NCBI GenBank assembly: GCA_029864235.1
Contig: JAOTTW010000002.1
Span: 25,454-89,453 of the forward strand
Reading direction: 5' to 3'
Source of the DNA: Candidatus Nitrosopumilus sp.
GTDB lineage: Archaea > Thermoproteota > Nitrososphaeria > Nitrososphaerales > Nitrosopumilaceae
Length of the DNA: 64,000 bases
Under the pieces are notes generated by a model. It did not search any database. It had not been told where the DNA came from and saw nothing but the letters and a program-made list of their open reading frames with translations. The position numbers and the translations under genes were made by a program. Shown here in pieces: positions 54,347-61,665 of this stretch; within the stretch, counting starts at the first letter, position 1, and the number at the start of each line of letters is the position of its first letter.

Positions 54347-55012
54347 ATGGATATTATCAAGTATGATGTATATCGGGCTCCAAACATTGGAATCTACATA
54401 AATGTCAATGACAAGTATGTAATGCTTCCAATGGGTTTTGCTGAATCAAAGGCAGAAAAACTTGCAAAGTATTTGCAAGCTAAATGCATGTACTTATCAA
54501 TTGCAAATACACGATTACTTGGGGTTTTAGCTGTAATGAACAACAAAGGAATTTTGTTACCTAAAACTGCATTTCAAAATGAGTATGACTTGATAAAAAA
54601 AGAGACCGATTTGCAAGTTGGCGTATTAGACTCAAAATATACAGCACTAGGAAATCTAATATGTGCAAATGATAAAGGAGCAATTGTTTCTCCTTGGTTA
54701 TCAAAAGAAGATATTGTAACTATAAAAAATGTCTTAGGAGTAGAGGTATTGCAGAAGAGAATTGCAGGATTTAATCAGGTAGGCGCAGTAATGGTTGCAA
54801 ACAATTCAGGTGCTGTTATTCATCCAGAGGCTGATGAAGAAGATATGAAAATATTCGCAAATGTTTTAGGCGTAAGAACAGAGCACTCTACCATCAATAA
54901 TGGCATTCCATTTGTCTCATCAGGTATTTTGGCAAACAACAATTGTATTGTTGTAGGTACTTTAACTACTGGTCCAGAGATAATGATGTTAACTAGGGCA
55001 TTTCTAAATTAA
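54347..55012 (+). CDS. eif6: Translation initiation factor 6 (aIF6)
   Basis: A 221-residue anti-association factor of the 50S subunit, built of five repeated alpha/beta units (pentein). Each unit shows the same turn, for example LGNLICANDKGAIVSPWL and VGAVMVANNSGAVIHPEA. The C-terminal NNCIVVGTLTTGPEIMMLTRAFL is typical. ATG 54347 (MDIIKYDVYR) is preferred; TTG 54338 is an alternative. It overlaps hisS tail to tail by 20 nt. Confidence 0.95.
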   Translation: MDIIKYDVYRAPNIGIYINVNDKYVMLPMGFAESKAEKLAKYLQAKCMYLSIANTRLLGVLAVMNNKGILLPKTAFQNEYDLIKKETDLQVGVLDSKYTALGNLICANDKGAIVSPWLSKEDIVTIKNVLGVEVLQKRIAGFNQVGAVMVANNSGAVIHPEADEEDMKIFANVLGVRTEHSTINNGIPFVSSGILANNNCIVVGTLTTGPEIMMLTRAFLN

Positions 55013-56276
55013 GAACCGATTTTGGGTCATCAGTTATAGTTTCAATATCAACTTGGGTTTCTGTTCCATCTTTCATATTACGTAAAACTATCTTGCCAAT
55101 TTCTAGCTCTTTTGGTGCAACTATAACACAAAATCTAGAATGAGATGCAGTCTCCATCTGTTTTTTTAAATTCTTACCAGTAAGATCAATGTCAGTTGGA
55201 ATGTTGTTTAATCTAAGCAATGATGCAATTGACATTGCAACTTTTTGCGTTTCATCATTAATGTATAAAACTGAGACTCTGTTATGTGATATTTCTGGAA
55301 TTATTGCTTGTTCTTGCATTGTCAGAATGATTCTCTCTATACCACCTGCAACTCCTGTTGCGCCAATATCATCTCTTCCAAATGCTTTGGTTAGTGTATC
55401 ATATCTTCCTCCACCAGCTAAAGCACCTAGTGTAGAGTTTTTGTCAAACACTTCAAAGACCGTTCCAGAATAATAGTCCAGTCCTCTTACAATTCCAAAA
55501 TTAATTCTAACATTTGAAACTCCTATATTTTCTAAAGAGTCAAATAGAGATTTGAGATAATCCCATGACTCGAGTTGTGTTGTGTCAAAGTTTTGCTCTA
55601 TTTCTTGTATTGTTCCTTTAATTTGTGAAAAATCTAAAATCTTTTCTAGTTTATCTGAATCATATCCCTTTTCTTGGAATTCCTTTAGGATTTCGTTTTT
55701 AGATTTTTTCTGAATTTTGTCGACTGCTCGTAGGATATCAGCCACAAGTTGGAAATCCTTTGAATCAAAAATCTTGTTGATATAAGACTCTACAAGGTTT
55801 CTGTGATTAATGTCAATCGTGATATTTTTAAGTAGTAGAGAGTCAAACAGTCTTGATGTCAATTCAATGATTTCGGCTTCAGATTCTATAGTAGGTTTTC
55901 CGTAAATTTCTACATCCCATTGATGAAAATATCGATACCTTCCCTTTTGTGGCTCGTCATATCTGAATACTCCACCAAACGCTGAAAATTTGGCTGGAAG
56001 TCTCATAGACTTTTGTGATGTCATATACCTTGTAAGACCCATTGTAAAGTCAAATCGTAGTGCGATTTCTCTGTTACCCTTGTCTTTGAAAAAATATATT
56101 TCATCTCTAATAGTTGGTCCAGATTTTGTCTCAAGAACGGATAGTAATTCAATTGGAGATGGGTTCATAAATGAAAATCCATACAGAGAGGATAGTTGCT
56201 TAAAGTGACTTCTTATATGCTCAATGTTTGCGATTTCTGCTCCCTCAAAATCCTTCATTCCTCGTGGTAATTCCAA
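54993..56276 (-). CDS. hisS: Histidyl-tRNA synthetase
   Basis: A 427-residue class II synthetase. Motif 2 is FRYDEPQKGRYRYFHQWDVEIYG, the histidine loop GLDYYSGTVFEVF, and motif 3 LAGGGRYDTLTKAFG followed by GATGVAGGIERI. The C-terminal anticodon domain begins near RVSVLYINDE. The length is normal. Its promoter must lie in the 142-nt gap to the SDR gene, where I see no other feature. Confidence 0.96.
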   Translation of the reverse strand: MELPRGMKDFEGAEIANIEHIRSHFKQLSSLYGFSFMNPSPIELLSVLETKSGPTIRDEIYFFKDKGNREIALRFDFTMGLTRYMTSQKSMRLPAKFSAFGGVFRYDEPQKGRYRYFHQWDVEIYGKPTIESEAEIIELTSRLFDSLLLKNITIDINHRNLVESYINKIFDSKDFQLVADILRAVDKIQKKSKNEILKEFQEKGYDSDKLEKILDFSQIKGTIQEIEQNFDTTQLESWDYLKSLFDSLENIGVSNVRINFGIVRGLDYYSGTVFEVFDKNSTLGALAGGGRYDTLTKAFGRDDIGATGVAGGIERIILTMQEQAIIPEISHNRVSVLYINDETQKVAMSIASLLRLNNIPTDIDLTGKNLKKQMETASHSRFCVIVAPKELEIGKIVLRNMKDGTETQVDIETITDDPKSVLNLEMP

Positions 56277-56418
56277 GATGATTATCTGAAGGATGATTGT
56301 GATTTAGATATTTCTGCAGAATGAATATAGTTAATACATTTTTTAGCATATTGAATCTGAAATCTGTTTATTCTTTCTCTGGTTTTTCTTTATGTATAGT
56401 GAAATAAAAAATTGCAGT

Positions 56419-57798
56419 TCAGATGGGTTTTCCTCTGTATTGATAATCAATTACTTTATGAAATGTATTATGTGATGCAATTACTGCTAGTCCAGATAAT
56501 GCAGCCCAAATGAAATTTCTAGCTGTAACCCATTCATTTGGTTGTTTAATTATGAGTGAGGTTTCAAACACTACGTAAAAGTTATCAAACAACCAGAATG
56601 CCAAAGTAATCCAAGATATTACACCGGCAATAAGAAATCCAAGTCTGGTCTTATTTTTAACAAAAATTATTGCTGCAATAATTGCAATGTACCAAATTAT
56701 TCCGCCTAAAATCCAAATCGGCTCAAAAATTTCAGCTCTGTCATCCAACCAATAGTATGTAGTTCCAACTACCGCCATTGCAGTTAGTGATATAAGTAAA
56801 AGTTTTTGATTAATTTTGAATCCAGAGCGTTCTTCTCTAGGAGGAGTGACAGGTGGATTTTCTCTTATTTCTTTTGTTGCAATATCAATTGCATCATTTA
56901 CTGATTTGAGGTGCAATGGAATAATTTTGGTAATTGAATCATCAGTTACAATAGTATCATGAACAAGACTATCAATTAATGGTCTGGCGAGAGATGCTTT
57001 TACGGGAGTTATCAAGTCAACCCAGTATGAAGAGAGTCGGGTTGTAAGAAAGGGGATTTGAATCACAAAGAGTTTCTTGTTAAGATATGCAGCATAAACT
57101 CGCATGAGTTGTTCGTATGTCATCTTTTCTTTACCTCCAATTTCATAAATTTTTCCTGTAGTCTCTGTGTGTTCCATGCAACCTCTGAGATATTCTATTA
57201 CGTCATCAACTGCTATAGGCTGTGCAAGTGATTTTACCCAGGAAGGACAAACCATGACTGGTAATCTTTCTACCAAATATCTCAACATAGCGTAAGAGCC
57301 TCCTTGAGCTCCGATAATCAGTGATGCTCGTAGTTCAGTAACAGGAATATTTCCAGAGGCAAGAATCTCTCCTACTTCCTTTCTGCTTCTCATATGGGGA
57401 GATAATTCTAAACTATCATTTACAAGACCTCCAAGATAGATAATCCTCTTGACTCTAGCTTCGGTTGCTGCTTGAAGAAAATTTTGGGCCTGAATTTTTT
57501 CACGTGAAGCAAATTCTTTCCATTGTTCCTTGTTGCCTTCCATTGAATGAAGTAAATAATAAGCAATTTCAATTCCTTTTAATGCATCTTCTAATTGATT
57601 AACATCAAAAACATCAGCTTGAACATATTTGACATTAGTAGTATCTGGAATTTTTTTTCTAGACATTCCTTTTACATAATATCCTCTTTTAGAAAGATAA
57701 GAGATTAATCGGGATCCAATAAAACCAGTTGCACCTGTAACCAAAATACTGTATGAGTTATTCTTTATGTTAGTATATGCATTGAATTTCTGAGACAT
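56419..57798 (-). CDS. Membrane-tethered NAD(P)-binding SDR-family protein
   Basis: A 459-residue fusion-like protein. Residues about 15-320 form an atypical short-chain dehydrogenase of the NmrA/YbjT type, with VTGATGFIGSRLISYL as nucleotide site and a HSMEGNKEQWKEF loop. The usual catalytic Tyr-x3-Lys is not evident, so it may be a sensor or chaperone rather than an enzyme. Residues about 330-440 contain four membrane helices with a basic linker before them. A complex-I-assembly-like role (39-kDa relatives) is possible but speculative. Confidence 0.85.
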   Translation of the reverse strand: MSQKFNAYTNIKNNSYSILVTGATGFIGSRLISYLSKRGYYVKGMSRKKIPDTTNVKYVQADVFDVNQLEDALKGIEIAYYLLHSMEGNKEQWKEFASREKIQAQNFLQAATEARVKRIIYLGGLVNDSLELSPHMRSRKEVGEILASGNIPVTELRASLIIGAQGGSYAMLRYLVERLPVMVCPSWVKSLAQPIAVDDVIEYLRGCMEHTETTGKIYEIGGKEKMTYEQLMRVYAAYLNKKLFVIQIPFLTTRLSSYWVDLITPVKASLARPLIDSLVHDTIVTDDSITKIIPLHLKSVNDAIDIATKEIRENPPVTPPREERSGFKINQKLLLISLTAMAVVGTTYYWLDDRAEIFEPIWILGGIIWYIAIIAAIIFVKNKTRLGFLIAGVISWITLAFWLFDNFYVVFETSLIIKQPNEWVTARNFIWAALSGLAVIASHNTFHKVIDYQYRGKPI

Positions 57799-57851
57799 GT
57801 TTATTTCATTCCCTTTATCATATTTTCTTGTATCATGTCAAATTCAAAAAT

Positions 57852-58217
57852 CTAAAACACATCGCTTAGTTTTTTTAATTTCTTCAAATCCGTTATTTCA
57901 ATGTCACCACTTAAAGTTACAATCTTTGCAAGTTTTGGATTTGCCTTTTGACCTAGCTTTAGCACAGGTTGACCTTGCAACCTTATCTCAAGTGTAATGT
58001 TTTCTTGTTTTAGTTTTTTTGCAAGATCTTTTGCCTCAGATAGTTGCTTTATGATTCCAGGCTTTTTTGAGATTTTAATCGGGATATCAATAATATCAAT
58101 AATACGAGAGTCTTTAGTTGCAGTAAAATTAATTGATGGAGTATCATCACATGTAATTTTGAGGCTACCACTCTCTAGAGAAGTTAAAAAATTGGCTGGG
58201 AGATCAATGCTTTTCAT
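57852..58217 (-). CDS. Hypothetical protein paired with the 61-aa gene
   Basis: A 121-residue protein made of short beta strands and a charged helix (LSEAKDLAKKLKQENITLEIRLQG). The pattern DIPIKISKK and LEIRLQGQPVLKLGQ suggests a beta-sandwich. ATG 58217 is preferred because GGTGG (58225-58229) lies 7 nt before it; a TTG at 58223 would add two residues. It follows the 61-aa gene by 13 nt, and the two likely share the promoter containing the 38-nt composite element. No family is recognised. Confidence 0.7.
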   Translation of the reverse strand: MKSIDLPANFLTSLESGSLKITCDDTPSINFTATKDSRIIDIIDIPIKISKKPGIIKQLSEAKDLAKKLKQENITLEIRLQGQPVLKLGQKANPKLAKIVTLSGDIEITDLKKLKKLSDVF

Positions 58218-58230
58218 TCCCAAACCACCT

Positions 58231-58416
58231 TTATTTTGCAGTAATTGTCAGTTTTCCAGTTAGGGAAACCGTACCTGTTGGGATTGTTTTGCCATCTTTT
58301 TCTACCTTGCCTTTCATCTCTAGATTCTCAAAATCATAGGTAATTGAGGCGTGCTTTTCTGTAAGCTTGTCAAAAACTTCAGCAAGTAAATTTGCCCATT
58401 CTTGTTCTTCGGCCAT
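58231..58416 (-). CDS. Hypothetical 61-aa protein
   Basis: A small acidic protein: an N-terminal helix (EEQEWANLLAEVFDKLTEKHA) followed by about four beta strands (ITYDFENLEMKGKV, GTVSLTGKLTITAK). The strand half resembles the repeats of its downstream partner, so they could associate. A TTAAATA box lies about 22-28 nt before the ATG, joined to the 38-nt element. The function is unknown. Confidence 0.7.
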   Translation of the reverse strand: MAEEQEWANLLAEVFDKLTEKHASITYDFENLEMKGKVEKDGKTIPTGTVSLTGKLTITAK

Positions 58417-58437
58417 AGTTGATTATTGATTTGATGG

Positions 58438-58475
58438 TATTTAACCTAGTGATAACAGTTGGACTAGTGCTAATA
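58438..58475 (-). promoter_or_regulatory. 38-nt composite promoter element, copy A
   Basis: On the minus strand: TATTAGCACTAG, 8 nt, TTATCACTAG, then GTTAAATA. The last part is the TATA box of the 61-aa gene. The same arrangement occurs on the plus strand at 59985-60022. The TTATCACTAG unit equals half of the palindrome at the PadR gene. Confidence 0.6.
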
Positions 58476-58509
58476 TGAGAATGGTACTATAGATAACGTT
58501 TACATTAAT

Positions 58510-58890
58510 TTGAATAAAAATAGAGTCATGGCAATGTTTTCAAATGAAAAATATATCGTACTAGAAACTTTTAGAAAAAACGATAATTCAGTAAAAACTC
58601 CTGTTTGGTTTGTAGAATATGAGGATCTGATTTGGATTGTGACAAGGGAGTTAACTGGTAAAGTCAATCGATTGAAAAATAACAATAAAGTAAATGTTGC
58701 AGTTTCAAATTTTTCAGGTAAAGTAAAGGGAAAATGGTTTTCAGGTAAAGCTAAAAAAGTTCAAGGAGAATTAGCAGAAAAGATAATATCTCTAAGAAAC
58801 AAAAAATATGGAATTATGGCAAAACTGATTGGGATTTTTAGTGTCAAAAAAGGAAAGTATGTGGTGTATTCTATAAAACTAGATCATTAG
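58510..58890 (+). CDS. PPOX-class flavin/F420-binding split-barrel protein
   Basis: A 126-residue protein of the pyridoxamine-phosphate-oxidase-like split barrel. TFRKNDNSVKTPVWFVEYEDLIWIVTRELTGKVNRLKNNNKVNVAV is the standard N-terminal half; the C-terminal KKGKYVVYSIKL is the last strand. Small archaeal members of this type bind F420 or FMN. TTG 58510 is the start as read; ATG 58528 (MAMFSNEKY) is equally plausible. It diverges from the 61-aa gene, so copy A of the composite element lies in the shared promoter region. Confidence 0.82.
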   Translation: MNKNRVMAMFSNEKYIVLETFRKNDNSVKTPVWFVEYEDLIWIVTRELTGKVNRLKNNNKVNVAVSNFSGKVKGKWFSGKAKKVQGELAEKIISLRNKKYGIMAKLIGIFSVKKGKYVVYSIKLDH

Positions 58891-59084
58891 TAATTTGAAA
58901 AATCAAAAACAGGATTAATGATTTTTAATCATTTTTTAACTCTTTTTAATTTATTTTAAAGCATTTCAGTAAAATAAAAAAATAAATTACATCTATTCAC
59001 TATATCACATATTTGCTTAGCACCATGCAAAAAGTAACTCGTGGTTAAAATCCTGTAAAATCCTATTGATATTAGGTATTAAAT

Positions 59085-59984
59085 ATGAGCGATGAATCAA
59101 CACACCAAAAAAATTGTAAAAACGCCTTGTTAGTTACAGATGTAATTACAGGGGAGATATCATGTAATAATTGTGGGGTTGTATTATCTGAGAAAGTAAT
59201 TGATTTTGGACCAGAAAATATTGGTCAAACCAAAGAAGCATATCAAAGCAATGCAAGAACAGGGCAAAAAATATCATTAAAGATGGCAGATATGGGACTA
59301 TTCACCATAATTCAATCACAAGATAAGGATTCTACTGGGAAACCACTTTCAGGCCATAACAAGCGGTCATTTTATCGACTTAGAATGTGGGATAGAAACA
59401 GTAGATCTGCCGTCACCAAACAATCACTGCTAAATGCATTTACTTTACTTGATGGACTTCGCTCTAAATTAGGATTACCAGAACATGTAGTAGAAAAATC
59501 TGCATATCTATTTAGAAAAGTTAAGCGAAAAAAATTACTGCTAGGCCGTTCAAATCGAGCAGTATTATGTGCAGTTGTGTATATTGCATGTCGTCTTACA
59601 GACACTCCTAGAACAATTACGGATGTTGCAAAAGCAGGAGGGGTAAAAAACAAGATAATCTATCGGCTGTACCGCTTGTTGGCAAGTAATCTTGATATCC
59701 ATTCAAAGTCATACAGTCCAGATGAATTCATTACTCGTATTTCAAATGAAGTAATGATATCTGAGAAAACAAAACGTGATGCACGAAAGATTTTAGAGAT
59801 AGGTCAAAAAAAGGGATTAAATGAGGGAAAACATCCAATGTCAATGGCAGCAGCTGCAGTATATCTTGGTTCTCAGAGAAATAATGAAAAAGTTTCTCAG
59901 ATGAATATATCTAGAGTTTCAGGAATTAGTGCAGTAACAATCCGAAATAGAGTAAAAGAACTAGAAGCACTTCAAACAAAATAA
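59085..59984 (+). CDS. tfb: Transcription initiation factor TFB
   Basis: A 299-residue TFIIB homologue with an N-terminal zinc ribbon and two cyclin-like repeats (about 105-200 and 205-299). The second zinc knuckle CNNCG is intact, but the first has only C17 preceded by H13 (H-x3-C) where C-x2-C is standard. The B-finger region RMWDRNSRSA is present, as is the family block NRAVLCAVVYIACR. The unusual ribbon suggests a specialised TFB among several in the genome. The 194-nt upstream gap holds a direct repeat AAAATCCT but no gene. Confidence 0.93.
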   Translation: MSDESTHQKNCKNALLVTDVITGEISCNNCGVVLSEKVIDFGPENIGQTKEAYQSNARTGQKISLKMADMGLFTIIQSQDKDSTGKPLSGHNKRSFYRLRMWDRNSRSAVTKQSLLNAFTLLDGLRSKLGLPEHVVEKSAYLFRKVKRKKLLLGRSNRAVLCAVVYIACRLTDTPRTITDVAKAGGVKNKIIYRLYRLLASNLDIHSKSYSPDEFITRISNEVMISEKTKRDARKILEIGQKKGLNEGKHPMSMAAAAVYLGSQRNNEKVSQMNISRVSGISAVTIRNRVKELEALQTK

Positions 59985-60022
59985 TATTAGCACTAGCATC
60001 TATATTTATCACTAGTTAAATA
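59985..60022 (+). promoter_or_regulatory. 38-nt composite promoter element, copy B
   Basis: TATTAGCACTAG, 9 nt, TTATCACTAG, TTAAATA. It begins at the first base after the TFB stop and ends 62 nt before the uracil-DNA glycosylase ATG. It has the same order and orientation relative to its TATA-like end as copy A on the opposite strand. Confidence 0.6.
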
Positions 60023-60084
60023 TCATGACAGGTTTTAGTTTAATATAACTCTCCATAATCACTTTATTACATATCAAAAGAAAA

Positions 60085-60747
60085 ATGAAAAAAATTACAG
60101 CGCTCAATAAAAGAATTACAAGATGCACAAAATGTCCTAGATTATCAGAATACAGTAAAGTTATTTCAAAAAGCAAGGTAAGACGATTTAGAGATGAAAA
60201 ATATTATGGGAAACCCTTATCGGGATTTGGTGATATTAATGCAAAACTGTTAATTGTAGGATTGGCTCCAGCTGCTCATGGTGGAAACAGGACAGGTAGA
60301 ATGTTTACAGGAGATTCTTCTGGTGATTGGCTTGCAAAGATCATGTACAAAAATGGATTTGCCTCAATACCTACAAGCCAAAGTAGAGATGATGGATTAG
60401 TACTGTATAACGCGTATGTTACAGCAGCCGTTAGATGTGCTCCACCACAAAACAAACCTACAAAACAGGAGATTGAAAACTGTTTTGTTTATATGCAAGA
60501 GGAGATAAAAATACTCAAAAATATTTCAGTGATCTTGTGTCTTGGGAAGATTGCATATGATGTAACAAGTAGGTTACTTGATTTAAAGCCAGAAAAGTTT
60601 GGACACAACAAGTTATTCACATATGACAACTACAGGATTCTAACATCGTATCATCCATCAAGGCAAAATACACAGACAGGACGACTAACATGGAAAGACT
60701 GGTCTGCAGTATTTGTAAAAGCAAAGAAACTAACTAGAAATACTTAG
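60085..60747 (+). CDS. udgB: Uracil-DNA glycosylase, family 5 (UDGb)
   Basis: A 220-residue base-excision enzyme. The first motif GLAPAAHGGNRTGRMFTGD is specific to family 5, which has Ala where other families have the catalytic Asp/Asn. The second motif HPSRQNTQTGRLT is present. Cluster cysteines are CTKCP near residue 13 and two others further on (CAPP, CLGK). It removes uracil and some other deaminated bases. Copy B of the 38-nt element lies in its upstream region. Confidence 0.93.
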   Translation: MKKITALNKRITRCTKCPRLSEYSKVISKSKVRRFRDEKYYGKPLSGFGDINAKLLIVGLAPAAHGGNRTGRMFTGDSSGDWLAKIMYKNGFASIPTSQSRDDGLVLYNAYVTAAVRCAPPQNKPTKQEIENCFVYMQEEIKILKNISVILCLGKIAYDVTSRLLDLKPEKFGHNKLFTYDNYRILTSYHPSRQNTQTGRLTWKDWSAVFVKAKKLTRNT

Positions 60748-60772
60748 ATTTTCTTGAATTCTGTGAATTAAT

Positions 60773-61069
60773 GTGAGTAGGGATTTTATTCCGTTTATCG
60801 ACATATCATATGATGAACTGAGTTCAATGTCAATAAATCAGCTAGAAAAAAAGATCACAAAAAACATTGAACTGTATTTTGAAAAAATTTCTCATATGAG
60901 TTTAGATGAAAAAATGAAAATGCAAGAGGACGTAAAGGAAACAAGAAAAGCAAAGTTTCGTTTCTCACAAGAAATCACAAAGGATATTTCAAAAGATAGA
61001 ATCCAGCTTGCATTATCGCAGTTAGCAAAACTATTTCAAAGATTAGATAAAGACATAAAAAAAAAGTGA
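60773..61069 (+). CDS. Small charged helical protein, unknown
   Basis: A 98-residue protein starting at GTG 60773, 25 nt after the glycosylase gene. It is predicted helical throughout, with many Lys/Glu/Met residues (DEKMKMQEDVKETRKAKFRFSQEI) and a basic tail ending in four lysines. No known domain is recognised. The close spacing suggests cotranscription with the glycosylase. Confidence 0.65.
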   Translation: MSRDFIPFIDISYDELSSMSINQLEKKITKNIELYFEKISHMSLDEKMKMQEDVKETRKAKFRFSQEITKDISKDRIQLALSQLAKLFQRLDKDIKKK

Positions 61070-61103
61070 AAGAAATACTTTGATATTTTTATAAACAAAA
61101 TCA

Positions 61104-61217
61104 ATGAGTGAAGAGATTAGACCCTGCCCAAAGTGTGGAGGGATAATGTTCAGCGAACAGGGAGAGTCTATTTCTTGGTATTGTCCATCTTGCAATGTAA
61201 AGTACAAAACCCAATAA
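61104..61217 (+). CDS. 37-aa zinc-ribbon mini-protein
   Basis: ATG 61104 opens a 37-residue frame with two CxxC knuckles, CPKCGG (C8, C11) and CPSC (C27, C30), at the spacing of a rubredoxin-like or RPB9/TFIIS-like zinc ribbon. It follows the charged helical protein by 34 nt. The complete four-Cys site in so short a frame makes it likely real; its partner is unknown. Confidence 0.7.
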   Translation: MSEEIRPCPKCGGIMFSEQGESISWYCPSCNVKYKTQ

Positions 61218-61260
61218 ACCCGTAGAAATACTTGTATTCATTACAATTTCTAGAAACAAT

Positions 61261-61452
61261 ATGAAAGAATGTCAGTGTGACAAGTGTGATTGTCCAAATG
61301 AGATTAGAGAATTTGGACACAGATTTGAGGAAGAAAATGCGATAGTTGAAGCTGAGTTTCAAAAAGATGTCGACAAGGTTGAGTCCATAATCAAAGAGAT
61401 TTGCAAATTTTGTGAGAAAGGTCAGCATCAAGGACAGCCAAGAGCTCGATAA
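61261..61452 (+). CDS. 63-aa Cys-rich small protein
   Basis: The N-terminus MKECQCDKCDCP has five cysteines in ten residues with the pattern C4-x-C6-x2-C9-x-C11, and a C-x2-C pair (CKFC) lies near residue 50. Between them runs an acidic helix (FEEENAIVEAEFQKDVDKVESIIKEI). It resembles a metal-binding hairpin closed by two Cys clusters. It is the last of four tiny genes after the uracil-DNA glycosylase. No family is recognised. Confidence 0.6.
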   Translation: MKECQCDKCDCPNEIREFGHRFEEENAIVEAEFQKDVDKVESIIKEICKFCEKGQHQGQPRAR

Positions 61453-61529
61453 AGATGGAAATCAAAAATGCAGTTTTTTGCAGTCATTGTATGATAATTT
61501 TAGGAACAGTTAGATATTTTTGATATACT

Positions 61530-61560
61530 CAGATTCAATTCTTTTAGAATATAGAATCTG
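61530..61560. promoter_or_regulatory. Two-stage hairpin in the gap before the sugar dehydrogenase
   Basis: CAGATTC (61530-61536) pairs with GAATCTG (61554-61560), and inside it ATTCT (61538-61542) pairs with AGAAT (61546-61550) over a TTT loop: 12 bp in all with small bulges. It lies in a 213-nt gap without a convincing gene. It could be a terminator-like or protein-binding hairpin. Confidence 0.4.
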
Positions 61561-61665
61561 AATCACATTGGTTTTCATAGGTATTATATCTGCATTGGCA
61601 GGACTTGTGTTGTCACTATAACTTCATGTAATTAACCTTAATTGTAAAGAAATACATCAAATGTA

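Noticed and set aside
61568..61621. 17-codon hydrophobic frame MVFIGIISALAGLVLSL
   Set aside because: It starts at TTG with no ribosome site and is too short to support alone; mentioned only with the hairpin finding.
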